Origin: M2408 sp044348665
GTDB taxonomy: Bacteria > Bacteroidota > Bacteroidia > Flavobacteriales_D > Crocinitomicaceae
NCBI GenBank assembly: GCA_044348665.1
Contig: JBIKSI010000017.1
Coordinates: 1 to 34,226 of the forward strand
DNA: 34,226 nt
Direction: 5' to 3'
The position numbers and the translations under genes are program-made. The stretch's first letter is position 1; the number at the start of each line of letters is the position of its first letter. Below, piece after piece: positions 1 through 7,040 of this stretch. A model generated the notes under the pieces. It made no database searches. It had not been told where the DNA came from and saw nothing but the letters and a program-made list of their open reading frames with translations.

Positions 1-98
1 TTTCCAATTAAATGTCCGTCAATAGATTTTTTAAATTCTTTACAAAATTCATCGCTTAAATAAAAAATTTCCATAATTTTATCCTGAGTGAAATACAT
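1..98 (-). CDS. Transposase N-terminus, IS982-like (cut by window edge)
   Basis: An open frame begins with ATG at 98-96 and runs off the left edge with no stop, giving 32 residues that start MYFTQDKIMEIFYLSDEFC. The pattern of a short KI-EI helix followed by DEFCKEF and a GH-IG turn resembles, from memory, the start of IS982-family DDE transposases. A second Met at codon 9 is an alternative start. The catalytic DDE residues would lie outside the window, so activity cannot be judged. A weak -7 box (132-139) lies upstream. The family call is recognition of a short N-terminus only and could be wrong. Confidence 0.55.
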   Translation of the reverse strand, partial: MYFTQDKIMEIFYLSDEFCKEFKKSIDGHLIG

Positions 99-131
99 AA
101 TTTTAGTTTAAATCGTTAATATTCAACACAT

Positions 132-139
132 TAAAGATA
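132..139 (-). promoter_or_regulatory. Possible -7 box for the edge transposase
   Basis: On the minus strand this reads TATCTTTA, matching seven of eight positions of the Bacteroidota -7 element TAnnTTTG. It lies about 33 bases before the ATG at 98. No convincing -33 TTTG was found. Confidence 0.3.
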
Positions 140-285
140 CTAAAAGTATTTCACTTATTTATAAGGATTTACGATAAGTTATTGACAATCAGATTGTTAA
201 TAATCGAACTCAGGTTACTAGTACTAAACTTAGTCAATTTGGCTGAGCTAGTACAGTATTGCCTAAAAATTATCCTTTCAAAAAT

Positions 286-330
286 TTTGAGTATTCACCA
301 AAATTATTTTTCTAATAGGAAATACTCAAA
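286..330. repeat. 10-bp perfect inverted repeat, 25-base loop
   Basis: TTTGAGTATT at 286-295 is exactly complementary to AATACTCAAA at 321-330. It lies in the gene-free stretch 99-416, between the partial transposase and tadA. It is one of three inverted repeats stacked within 135 bases. It may belong to the end of the insertion element or be an unrelated hairpin. Confidence 0.6.
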
Positions 331-339
331 TCTAGTTCA

Positions 340-373
340 AATTAGGGTCTGACTTTTTCAGCAGACCCTAATT
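340..373. repeat. 12-bp perfect inverted repeat, 10-base loop
   Basis: AATTAGGGTCTG at 340-351 pairs without mismatch with CAGACCCTAATT at 362-373, around the loop ACTTTTTCAG. No T-run follows on either strand, so it is not a standard terminator. The word CTTTTTCAGCAGACCCT (353-369) looks like an insertion-sequence terminus. Being palindromic, it could also be a transposase-binding or regulatory hairpin. Confidence 0.65.
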
Positions 374-392
374 ATCAAAAAATAAATGATAG

Positions 393-418
393 AAAGGGAT
401 TGAAAAATCCCTTTTTTT
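393..418. terminator. Intrinsic terminator, probably bidirectional
   Basis: AAAGGGATT (393-401) pairs perfectly with AATCCCTTT (406-414) around a GAAA tetraloop. On the plus strand the stem runs directly into a T-rich tail. On the minus strand it begins right after the tadA stop codon and is followed by a looser T-rich stretch, so it can serve as the tadA terminator. Confidence 0.75.
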
Positions 419-863
419 ATTTCCTTAAATTTTCAAAAAAACTAAGTAATAAATTTGAACATTCTTGTTCCATAATTCCATTTTCGACCAAGGTTTTGGG
501 ATGATATAAGCTCTTACCAACGGTTCCAGAACCTCTTTTTTCATCCCTTGCAGCAAAAACAACGCGATCAATTTGAGACCAATACAAAGCACCAGCGCAC
601 ATGACACATGGTTCCAAGGTTACAAACAATGTACAACCTTTCAGGTACTTGCCACCAATATAATTCGATGCAGCCGTAATCGCTTGTATTTCTGCATGTG
701 CTGTAACATCTGTTAACTGTTCGGTCAAATTGTGTGCTCGAGCAATTATTTGATTATTTGAAACAATCACTGCACCAACAGGAATTTCACCCATTTCAAA
801 AGCAATTTGAGCCTGCTGATAAGCTTGTTTCATGAAATATTCGTCGTTGAAGGGAGATAGCAT
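417..863 (-). CDS. tadA: tRNA-specific adenosine deaminase TadA
   Basis: This cytoplasmic zinc enzyme converts adenosine to inosine at the wobble position of tRNA(Arg) ACG, which lets it read several arginine codons. The 148-residue protein has the family's full length. The zinc and catalytic motif HAE is at residues 56-58 and the second zinc motif PCVMC at 85-89; GEIPVGAVIV (25-34) forms the usual first beta strand. The start is ATG at 863. It is the first gene on the minus strand after a transposase fragment and has its own terminator at 393-418. Single-copy housekeeping role is expected from the family; nothing in the sequence suggests truncation. Confidence 0.93.
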   Translation of the reverse strand: MLSPFNDEYFMKQAYQQAQIAFEMGEIPVGAVIVSNNQIIARAHNLTEQLTDVTAHAEIQAITAASNYIGGKYLKGCTLFVTLEPCVMCAGALYWSQIDRVVFAARDEKRGSGTVGKSLYHPKTLVENGIMEQECSNLLLSFFENLRK

Positions 864-870
864 TTTTTTT

Positions 871-910
871 GAGTTAAAAGTGAAAAATTAAGAGTGAAGA
901 CTTAAAAAGT
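871..910. repeat. Copy 1 of the GTTAAAAGT/GTGAAAAG intergenic repeat
   Basis: A run of degenerate 7-8 base units (GTTAAAA, GTGAAAA, TTAAGAG, GTGAAGA) sits between tadA and the next gene. The 11-mer TTAAGAGTGAA at 888-898 recurs at 24611-24621 and, inverted, at 1626-1636. Confidence 0.6.
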
Positions 911-928
911 AATGAAGTAAATTATTGA

Positions 929-1600
929 TTAAAATTCCTTAATATCAAAGATTATAGCACTATCTTCATCATAATAGTTGAAATTTTGTTTCAAAAAACC
1001 AATTTGTTGTTCATAGATTTCTTCATTAATGTTATAATTATTTTTCCTTAAAATTCTTCTATCTCTCAAATGTACTTTTGTTTTTATTTCAGCACAACTT
1101 TTTTGAGATAAAATAAAAAATTTATTCTTTGAATTTTTTACTAAATAAATTCTGTGTAAAGAATCTAACATTAGAATTTTGTTCTGATTATCAAAAAACT
1201 GATCAAAAAAACTTTCCCTTTCGAGCCAACTCTTGTGTTTATTAGTATCTATAGCACTACGAGCAAAATTAATATTGAGTTCACTCAGAAAATGCTTATT
1301 AATTATTTCATATTCCGATATTCTTTCAACTTTTTTCAATTTATGAACGAAACTAATCCTTGCAGTTTTGAAATATGTTTTACCATAAATTTCAGCATAA
1401 AAAGGTTTCTCTAATGAATCTAAGAGTTCATATCTTAAATTTAGATAAGATTTTAAATTATAGATGGATTCAGAACTTAAATTAAGATTAAAAAATTCTG
1501 AAATGAAAGCTTTTCTGTAATTATGAATTTTATTTATATATTGATCCTGAGCAGAAAGCTGAAAAGATAAAAAGATTAATATTATGAGTTGAATTTTCAT
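929..1600 (-). CDS. Secreted protein of unknown function
   Basis: I do not recognise this 223-residue protein. It starts at ATG 1600 with a typical Sec signal (Lys at residue 3, a hydrophobic core at 4-15, and a likely cleavage around Ser-Ala-Gln at 16-18). The mature part is rich in Lys, Asn, Phe and Tyr and looks mostly alpha-helical, with no transmembrane segment and no motif I can name. Two cysteines are present, only one of them in an exposed-looking context (SCAEIK). It is flanked by intergenic repeat copies on both sides, so it appears to be a lone transcription unit between tadA and the lysozyme gene. It is probably periplasmic. Confidence 0.7.
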   Translation of the reverse strand: MKIQLIILIFLSFQLSAQDQYINKIHNYRKAFISEFFNLNLSSESIYNLKSYLNLRYELLDSLEKPFYAEIYGKTYFKTARISFVHKLKKVERISEYEIINKHFLSELNINFARSAIDTNKHKSWLERESFFDQFFDNQNKILMLDSLHRIYLVKNSKNKFFILSQKSCAEIKTKVHLRDRRILRKNNYNINEEIYEQQIGFLKQNFNYYDEDSAIIFDIKEF

Positions 1601-1610
1601 CTAAATAAGT

Positions 1611-1645
1611 TTTAACTTTTAGTTTTTCACTCTTAACTTTTCACT
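1611..1645. repeat. Copy 2 (inverted) of the GTTAAAAGT/GTGAAAAG repeat
   Basis: Read on the minus strand, this has the word AGTGAAAAGTTAA, which is also present at 16094-16106, followed by GAGTGAAAAAC. The 11-mer TTAAGAGTGAA occurs at 1626-1636 in inverted orientation. It fills the gap between the lysozyme gene and the secreted-protein gene. Confidence 0.6.
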
Positions 1646-1652
1646 ATGTATA

Positions 1653-2423
1653 TCAATATTCTAGTTTTGAAACGTTTAAATCAACTTTTTCTCTTGTGCC
1701 AGGAATTCTGCCTGTTTCGGAAAATTGCCAATGGATGATTCTTTCATCGTTAATACAAGGTGGCTTGCGAGAATAGGCAGCAATCCAAAATTTGTAGTTT
1801 TTGAAATCATTTTGAAATTTTGTTTCATAGAAATTTAATGAAGTATAAATAATTGGGCGCATTCCTGTTTTATTCTCCACTTCGTTTAACCAAATTTTCA
1901 TTTTTGCAATCAAATCTTCGTCGCTAAAACCTTCTTTTTCAACATCTAAAGCTGGAGGTAAATCTATGTCACGTTTTTTCCAATGCGCTAAAAAATGTTT
2001 CGCTTGTGGGCGTGGTTCATCTGTTGGAATGAAAAAATGATATGCGCCATTCGGAATTCCTAAATCATTAAGCATCCTTCTGTTTCGTTCCCATTGCGTG
2101 TCAAGATGCGTATTTCCTTCAGTTGCCTTACAATAAACAAAATGAATTAAGGAATCGTAACCTGTTTTATTAAATAAACGATCCCAATCCATTTCACCTT
2201 GGTGATGCGAAACATCTATTCCAATTGTTGGAAATCCTTCTGGGACTAATTTTCGAAAAGAAGCACTGGCTACTGGCTTATTTTTTTGTGTAACGAGATA
2301 AAATGTCGACAATGCAATTATTATCCCCAAGGCTATAAACAAGGCAATATAAGCTTTCCTTCTACCTTGATTTTTTGTAGATTTCCTGCTTGTTTTAACA
2401 ACTATTTTTTTTCGTTTAGACAT
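1653..2423 (-). CDS. GH25 family lysozyme (N-acetylmuramidase), membrane-anchored
   Basis: The protein belongs to glycoside hydrolase family 25, which cleaves the MurNAc-GlcNAc bond of peptidoglycan. I place the start at ATG 2423 (256 residues). A longer frame opening with TTG at 2456 would run through a terminator hairpin and is less likely. After a very basic N-terminus comes one membrane helix (about 24-45), then the catalytic barrel. GIDVSHHQG (68-76) carries the first Asp, YCKATEG (97-103) a conserved Glu, and ALDVE (158-162) the Asp-x-Glu pair that acts in catalysis. The helix without a clear cleavage site suggests anchoring in the inner membrane with the enzyme in the periplasm. It probably acts in wall remodelling rather than attack on other cells, but that is inference. 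Confidence 0.88.
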   Translation of the reverse strand: MSKRKKIVVKTSRKSTKNQGRRKAYIALFIALGIIIALSTFYLVTQKNKPVASASFRKLVPEGFPTIGIDVSHHQGEMDWDRLFNKTGYDSLIHFVYCKATEGNTHLDTQWERNRRMLNDLGIPNGAYHFFIPTDEPRPQAKHFLAHWKKRDIDLPPALDVEKEGFSDEDLIAKMKIWLNEVENKTGMRPIIYTSLNFYETKFQNDFKNYKFWIAAYSRKPPCINDERIIHWQFSETGRIPGTREKVDLNVSKLEY

Positions 2424-2450
2424 AAAAAACCCCAGAATTATGTTCCGGGG
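2424..2450 (-). terminator. Strong intrinsic terminator of the dehydrogenase gene
   Basis: On the minus strand CCCCGGAA pairs with TTCTGGGG (eight pairs, one of them G-U) around a five-base loop, followed at once by six T. It lies 12 bases after the stop of the upstream dehydrogenase gene. The T-run touches the ATG of the lysozyme gene. Confidence 0.85.
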
Positions 2451-2462
2451 AATCAATTAAAA

Positions 2463-3353
2463 TTATTTACTAAAATTTGGAGCAACAACTAAATCTTTTG
2501 TTCCATGTGACCAAGAATAAAATCCTTCACCAGATTTAACTCCTTTTTTACCAGCAGTAACCATATTTACCAACAAAGGACAAGGAGCATATTTTGGATT
2601 TCCAAATCCAGCATGTAATACTTCTAAAATTGCTAAACAAACATCCAATCCAATGAAATCTGCTAATTGCAAAGGTCCCATTGGGTGTGCCATTCCTAGT
2701 TTCATGACTGTGTCAATTTCATGAACTCCAGCAACACCTTCATACAAAGTATAAATTGCCTCATTAATCATCGGCATTAATATTCTATTTGCCACAAAAC
2801 CTGGATAATCATTTACTTCAACAGGGATTTTATTCAATTTTTTGGATGTTTCCATGATGATTTCTGTTACCTCATCACTTGTAGAATATCCACGAATAAT
2901 TTCAACCAATTTCATTACTGGAACTGGATTCATAAAATGCATTCCGATCACTTTTTCAGGACGATTGGTAACGGATGCAATTTTTGTAATGGAAATTGAA
3001 GAAGTATTGGAAGCTAAGATTACGTTTTCTTCTGTTAATTCAGATAAATCTTTAAAAATTTTCAACTTCAAATCAATATTTTCAGTAGCAGCCTCAACAA
3101 CTAATACTACACCTTCTACTCCTTCTTTCATGGAAGTAAATGATTTAATATTTGCTAAAGTTTGGTTCTTGTCTGCTTCTGAAATTAATTCTTTGGCAAC
3201 TTGTCTGTCCAAATTTTTTGAAATTGTTGCAATTCCTTTGTCCAAGGAAGCTTGTGCAACATCAATCAAAGAAACTTCATATCCAAATTGTGCAAATGTA
3301 TGAGCGATTCCATTTCCCATTGTACCTGCACCAATTACTGCTACTTTTTTCAT
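2463..3353 (-). CDS. 3-hydroxybutyryl-CoA dehydrogenase
   Basis: This NAD(P)-dependent cytoplasmic enzyme interconverts (S)-3-hydroxybutyryl-CoA and acetoacetyl-CoA, in fatty-acid or short-chain acyl-CoA metabolism. The 296-residue single-function form matches the Hbd/PaaH type rather than the large FadB multienzyme. Residues 4-30 form the Rossmann fold with GAGTMG at 8-13. Catalytic candidates are Ser118 in SNTSS, His139 in GMHFMNP and Asn189 in GFVANR. The C-terminal helical domain (about 185-285) contains MGPLQLADFIGLD. No thiolase or crotonase gene is beside it, so the pathway direction is not shown by context. A -7-like TATCTTCG lies at 3374-3381, and a strong terminator ends the unit. 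Confidence 0.92.
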   Translation of the reverse strand: MKKVAVIGAGTMGNGIAHTFAQFGYEVSLIDVAQASLDKGIATISKNLDRQVAKELISEADKNQTLANIKSFTSMKEGVEGVVLVVEAATENIDLKLKIFKDLSELTEENVILASNTSSISITKIASVTNRPEKVIGMHFMNPVPVMKLVEIIRGYSTSDEVTEIIMETSKKLNKIPVEVNDYPGFVANRILMPMINEAIYTLYEGVAGVHEIDTVMKLGMAHPMGPLQLADFIGLDVCLAILEVLHAGFGNPKYAPCPLLVNMVTAGKKGVKSGEGFYSWSHGTKDLVVAPNFSK

Positions 3354-3438
3354 TTTTTTTGCTTTTTAAGCGACGAAGATACTATTTATTTCAAAACTAA
3401 ATTCGTGATTTTTTCAAAAAATGAGACAAAAGCAAAAA

Positions 3439-3984
3439 TTATCTTTCAATTCTCTTCACTGAAGTAATTTCTGCCAAACTGTGGTACACAAAACTTACTA
3501 AATGAAGCATTTGGTCGCGTCCCTTGGCTTGACCCCATTTTGCTGTAAAAAAGACAGAAAAAAATAACACCAAGCCGATTGGAAAAATCCAAAAATAAGT
3601 AGCAATTCCAAAAGTTGCATATTGAACATAAGCGAAAATCCCACCAAATAGAGATAAAATTAAAATCACTGCATAAATTAGAGTAAACATCGCCCAAACA
3701 GATTGTCTGGGACCAATTAAACAATTCACAAAAACCTTTTCGGTAATCTCACTTTTCTCAATTCGAACTGCCATTTCAGGTGACCAATAATGTTGCAACC
3801 AAGTAGGTGTATTCAGAAAAACATAATTTTTAGTATAATTGACTTTAAGAGACGAAACCGTATTGTCATTTACGACACATTTCTTAAGGTGATCAATGGC
3901 TACATCAGCTTCACATTCTATTTCAAGAACAAAACGCGGTCTGATTTCTCCCAGAATATTATGATTCAAGCGATTAAATGGCAT
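3439..3984 (-). CDS. Membrane protein of unknown function
   Basis: I do not recognise the family. The 181-residue protein begins at ATG 3984 with no signal peptide. Residues 1-92 form a soluble domain, and two hydrophobic helices follow at about 96-120 and 125-147, with a short soluble tail to 181. The N-terminal domain is predicted to face the cytoplasm, as no export signal precedes it. Trp and aromatic residues cluster in the hairpin loop. A near-consensus -7 box (AATATTTG on the minus strand, 4016-4023) lies about 32 bases before the start, so it is likely transcribed alone. Confidence 0.7.
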   Translation of the reverse strand: MPFNRLNHNILGEIRPRFVLEIECEADVAIDHLKKCVVNDNTVSSLKVNYTKNYVFLNTPTWLQHYWSPEMAVRIEKSEITEKVFVNCLIGPRQSVWAMFTLIYAVILILSLFGGIFAYVQYATFGIATYFWIFPIGLVLFFSVFFTAKWGQAKGRDQMLHLVSFVYHSLAEITSVKRIER

Positions 3985-4126
3985 ACGTAAATTAAGGAAA
4001 ATATTTTTGGATTTGCAAATATTAACTGCTATTTATATTGAGATTAATTAAACTGAAGCATTTTCATTAACTTGAATACAAAAAATAAAACTCTTACTAT
4101 ACGATTTAGCAAAATATTTAGGAAAA

Positions 4127-4161
4127 TTTGAACGAATATAATAAATAATTTGCTATTTTTG
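4127..4161 (+). promoter_or_regulatory. Bacteroidota-type promoter (-33 TTTG, -7 TATTTTTG)
   Basis: TATTTTTG at 4154-4161 matches TAnnTTTG exactly, and TTTG at 4127-4130 lies 23 bases upstream. It faces the STAS-like gene and fits a transcript beginning near 4167, about 45 bases before that reading frame opens. Confidence 0.6.
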
Positions 4162-4283
4162 AGCGCCCTCACAGCCATCACCAAGAACTAAACTTGCAAA
4201 ACCAATGTTAATTCATTTTAGAAATAACCAAGACACTGCAAGTTGTAAATCAAATAGTTGTTGAGAATTATCTCAAAGCCATT

Positions 4284-4628
4284 TTGTTTGAAAATGGAGT
4301 CGTAGAGGTTTTTTGGGATAAATCAATTGAATTAATTGAGGTAAAACATTTGAAGAAAATGCAAGAAATTGTAGCTAAAATTGGTGAAGGAAAAAAAATG
4401 CCAATTTTATTTGCTCCTCACGAATTTGTTCACATTGACACAGAAGGTCAAAATTATGCCACTTCTGACGAAGGAGTTAAATACACTTCTGCTGTCGCCG
4501 TGCTCGTTACGAATTTAGCAATGCGCATTTTGATGAATTTTTTCTTAAAAACTAGCAAGCAAAAAGTACCAACAAAAAGTTTTCCGAACAGAGAGGAAGC
4601 GATGATCTGGTTAGAAGAATTTGCTTAA
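4284..4628 (+). CDS. Small STAS/SpoIIAA-like protein without an ATG start
   Basis: The product resembles the small Bacteroidota STAS/SEC14-like family, known to me by sequence pattern only. Its core is an alternation of beta strands and helices (ENGVVEVFW, HLKKMQEIV, MPILFAPHEF, GVKYTSAVAVL, REEAMIWL). The function is unknown. The coordinates use the first common start codon, TTG at 4284, giving 114 residues. The frame is open from 4212, and the extra codons read like real protein (ILEITKTLQVVNQIVVENYLK), restoring the N-terminal strand such proteins usually have. No ATG, GTG or earlier TTG exists there; only ATT (4215), ATA (4224) and CTG (4236). It ends six bases before the converging phosphatase gene. 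Confidence 0.7.
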   Translation: MFENGVVEVFWDKSIELIEVKHLKKMQEIVAKIGEGKKMPILFAPHEFVHIDTEGQNYATSDEGVKYTSAVAVLVTNLAMRILMNFFLKTSKQKVPTKSFPNREEAMIWLEEFA

Positions 4629-4633
4629 AATTT

Positions 4634-6274
4634 TCACTTTAAAATCTCAATAATAGGTTCACCTGTGCAAGCATTTGGTCGTTGTAATTTCAAAATTGGT
4701 GCAAGAGTAGCTGTAATGTCTGTAATATTTATTCTTCTATAAATAGACAAACTTGGAATTCCTTTTCCGTACCAAATTAAAGGAACATGTGTATCGTAAT
4801 TAAAGGCAGATCCATGACTTGTTCCTTTGTGTGAATTTGTACTTTCACTTGATTTTGGTAAATAACCAGGTTCAAGTAAAAAAATCAAATCTCCACTTTC
4901 TTCAAAACGATAGCCTTTTTTTACCATTGTAAGCCATTCATCACTGGTATTTCCTGCAGAAAGCTCTTTCAAAGTGTACACTTTTTTTATTCCTTGTTTG
5001 GACATTAAAATTTCTTTAATTTCTTCTTGAATGGCTTCAACATTCAAATTTTGCTCTTTCAAAGCAGTTCGATCCAAATAAATATTGTTATTTGTCATTT
5101 CTAATACTGGATTGAAGGCATATTTTGGCACTAATTTTTCCTTAATTTCCTTTTTTACTTCATCATAATAAAAATATCCTCCAGGCAATTTTTTATCCGT
5201 TAAAAATTCTGGTACAGGAACCACTGCATGATCCGCTGTTAAAAATAGAACAAAATTATCTTTCCCAATTGTTGATTCCAATTGATCTAATAGTTTTTCA
5301 ATTTCAAGATCTAATCTCAAATAAATGTCTTCAATTTCAACAGAATAAGGTCCAAAAGCATGTCCTGCAATATCAGGTGTAGAATAAGAAATTGCTAAAA
5401 AATCGGTGTGTTCATCTCGACCTAAATTTTCATTTTTTAAGGCTTTGAATGCAAAATCAGTAAGAAATGTATTTGCGAATGGTGAAATGGTAAACAATTC
5501 AAAATTGGATTTCCCCTTGTTTAATTCCTTGAAATTGTAAGGGAATTCAGGCGTTTTTTTATCACCAATCAAAACCTCATACTTCGAATTATCCTTTTCA
5601 CTCTCTGTATATTGATCAAGTGGAAGTAAGGTGTTCCATGTTTGTTTTAAATAAGTTGAAGCTTGCTTTTCGGTATTAAAATCAGAAACCCATTGTGGAA
5701 TTTTTTCTGTAAAATAAGTACTTGAAATAAAATTACCACTTTGATAATCAAACCAATAAGATCCGTCTGATAAATGTCCGCCAGGTAAAATTGCTCCTCT
5801 GTCTTTGATCGACATAGAGATTACCTTTGATTTTGAATAAGTTAATTTTAATTGATCAGTAATCGTATTAGCAAACAAGTTTTTAGGAGAACATTGACCT
5901 TCTTTAGAACTTGTTCCTAAACTATTTACAGAAGTATCTCCAACGCAATTTACCTCACTATTCGAGCTTCTATCAAACCAATCATTTCCTACAATTCCAT
6001 GATTGCTGGGCGTCGTACCCGTGTAAATAGAAGCGTGTCCTGGACCAGTATAAGTTGGAATGTAATTGTATTGCGTGTTCTCACAATTAGTGCCCTCGTT
6101 CAATAATTTTTTAAATCCATTATTGCTGAATTTTTCCTTGTAACGGTACAAATATTCATAACACATTTGATCAACAACAATCCCAACCAACAATTTTGGT
6201 GCCTGATTTTTAATGTTTTGAGCAAAAAAGCTGAAACTTAAACTACAAGTAATGACTAAAATTATGAACTTCAT
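4634..6274 (-). CDS. Secreted alkaline phosphatase, PafA type
   Basis: This periplasmic metal-dependent phosphatase of the alkaline phosphatase superfamily releases phosphate from phosphomonoesters. In Bacteroidota, PafA-type enzymes do this with little dependence on phosphate supply. Residues 1-18 are a signal peptide ending in FFAQ. Matching the known PafA active site, I see Asp35, nucleophile Thr76 in YTGPGH, Asn97, Lys157 and Arg159 in IKDR, Asp301 and His305 in DIAGH, Asp348 and His349 in ADH, and His487 in GTSHG. The full two-zinc set is therefore present, together with the Asn and Lys/Arg pair typical of monoesterases. Length (546) is normal. A consensus -7 box lies upstream at 6295-6302. 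Confidence 0.9.
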   Translation of the reverse strand: MKFIILVITCSLSFSFFAQNIKNQAPKLLVGIVVDQMCYEYLYRYKEKFSNNGFKKLLNEGTNCENTQYNYIPTYTGPGHASIYTGTTPSNHGIVGNDWFDRSSNSEVNCVGDTSVNSLGTSSKEGQCSPKNLFANTITDQLKLTYSKSKVISMSIKDRGAILPGGHLSDGSYWFDYQSGNFISSTYFTEKIPQWVSDFNTEKQASTYLKQTWNTLLPLDQYTESEKDNSKYEVLIGDKKTPEFPYNFKELNKGKSNFELFTISPFANTFLTDFAFKALKNENLGRDEHTDFLAISYSTPDIAGHAFGPYSVEIEDIYLRLDLEIEKLLDQLESTIGKDNFVLFLTADHAVVPVPEFLTDKKLPGGYFYYDEVKKEIKEKLVPKYAFNPVLEMTNNNIYLDRTALKEQNLNVEAIQEEIKEILMSKQGIKKVYTLKELSAGNTSDEWLTMVKKGYRFEESGDLIFLLEPGYLPKSSESTNSHKGTSHGSAFNYDTHVPLIWYGKGIPSLSIYRRINITDITATLAPILKLQRPNACTGEPIIEILK

Positions 6275-6294
6275 ATACTAACTTTTGATTTCAA

Positions 6295-6302
6295 CAAAAA
6301 TA
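6295..6302 (-). promoter_or_regulatory. -7 box of the phosphatase gene
   Basis: The minus strand reads TATTTTTG, an exact TAnnTTTG match, 20 bases before the ATG at 6274. CTTG (near TTTG) lies about 17 bases further upstream. Confidence 0.55.
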
Positions 6303-6356
6303 AGTATAGTTTTTTATATCAAGCAATTTTGAATTAAAAAATATGTGTGTAAACGG

Positions 6357-6755
6357 CTACTTCACAACAAAAGTTGGTTCACTGTTATTGATATCATAAA
6401 CCACGGTGATTTTATTCTTTTTAGTGAAATTTATTTCAGATTCAATTGTTCCTTCGATAGAATAACCATTATCAATCGAGCGCACTTCCCACTTTCCTTC
6501 AAAAAAAGTATAATTTACCATTTTAAAAGTGTGTTTTCCTGCGCTAACTGTAAATTTATTTTTAGAATTTTTCGATTGTAAATGTTCTGGAGACTCAGAA
6601 ATTTTCTCTCCATCGATAAAAAATTCTGATTTAGTTTTATGATCGTATCCTTCGATGATATTCGTAAACTTGTACTCAACAGTTACCTTTGAGTTTTTTT
6701 GAGAAAAACTTGTTCCAATAACAAGTAAAGAAAGAAGCAAAATTAATGTTTTCAT
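6357..6755 (-). CDS. Small secreted protein of unknown function
   Basis: The 132-residue protein starts at ATG 6755 with a clear Sec signal (residues 1-18, ending TSFSQ). The mature 114 residues are strongly beta-patterned with alternating charged and hydrophobic residues and repeated short strands. Phrases such as FFIDGEKI and KHTFKMVNY suggest an immunoglobulin- or PEGA-like beta sandwich. There are no cysteines after the signal and no catalytic motif. It is followed on the same strand by the phosphatase gene after 82 bases, but that gene has its own promoter. It is presumably periplasmic or released; no function is claimed. Confidence 0.7.
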   Translation of the reverse strand: MKTLILLLSLLVIGTSFSQKNSKVTVEYKFTNIIEGYDHKTKSEFFIDGEKISESPEHLQSKNSKNKFTVSAGKHTFKMVNYTFFEGKWEVRSIDNGYSIEGTIESEINFTKKNKITVVYDINNSEPTFVVK

Positions 6756-6974
6756 ATTTTTTGTTTTTGATTAATAAAGTAAAATTAAATAAATAAATTA
6801 GATGTGAAACATTTGTAGTGAAAAATACTTCATTTGTCGTACAAAAACAGTGTTTTTTTTTTCAAAAAGAAACAGATATTCGCTAATCTAAATGGTTAAA
6901 ATGTAAGAAAAAAAGAACAACTGATGTTTAAAATTAAAGTAAATAAAAATGCATTAATTATTTTGACAAATTTG

Positions 6975-7008
6975 TTTGACATATTCTCGAAAAAATTATG
7001 TAAGTTTG
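6975..7008 (+). promoter_or_regulatory. Promoter of the GT2 gene (-33 TTTG, -7 TAAGTTTG)
   Basis: TAAGTTTG at 7001-7008 is an exact TAnnTTTG match, and TTTG at 6975-6978 lies 22 bases upstream. It sits inside a longer possible reading frame and so argues for translation starting at ATG 7041. Confidence 0.65.
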
Positions 7009-7040
7009 TAACTTTATTTCAATTTTATACATTATTAAGT

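Noticed and set aside
2842..3303. Long plus-strand frame opposite the dehydrogenase gene
   Set aside because: It is a shadow of the real minus-strand gene, with biased composition and no recognisable domain; the dehydrogenase has clear catalytic motifs.
6924..7040. Longer N-terminus for the GT2 protein
   Set aside because: The upstream codons contain a promoter and would bury the signal peptide in the chain; ATG 7041 gives a natural start.
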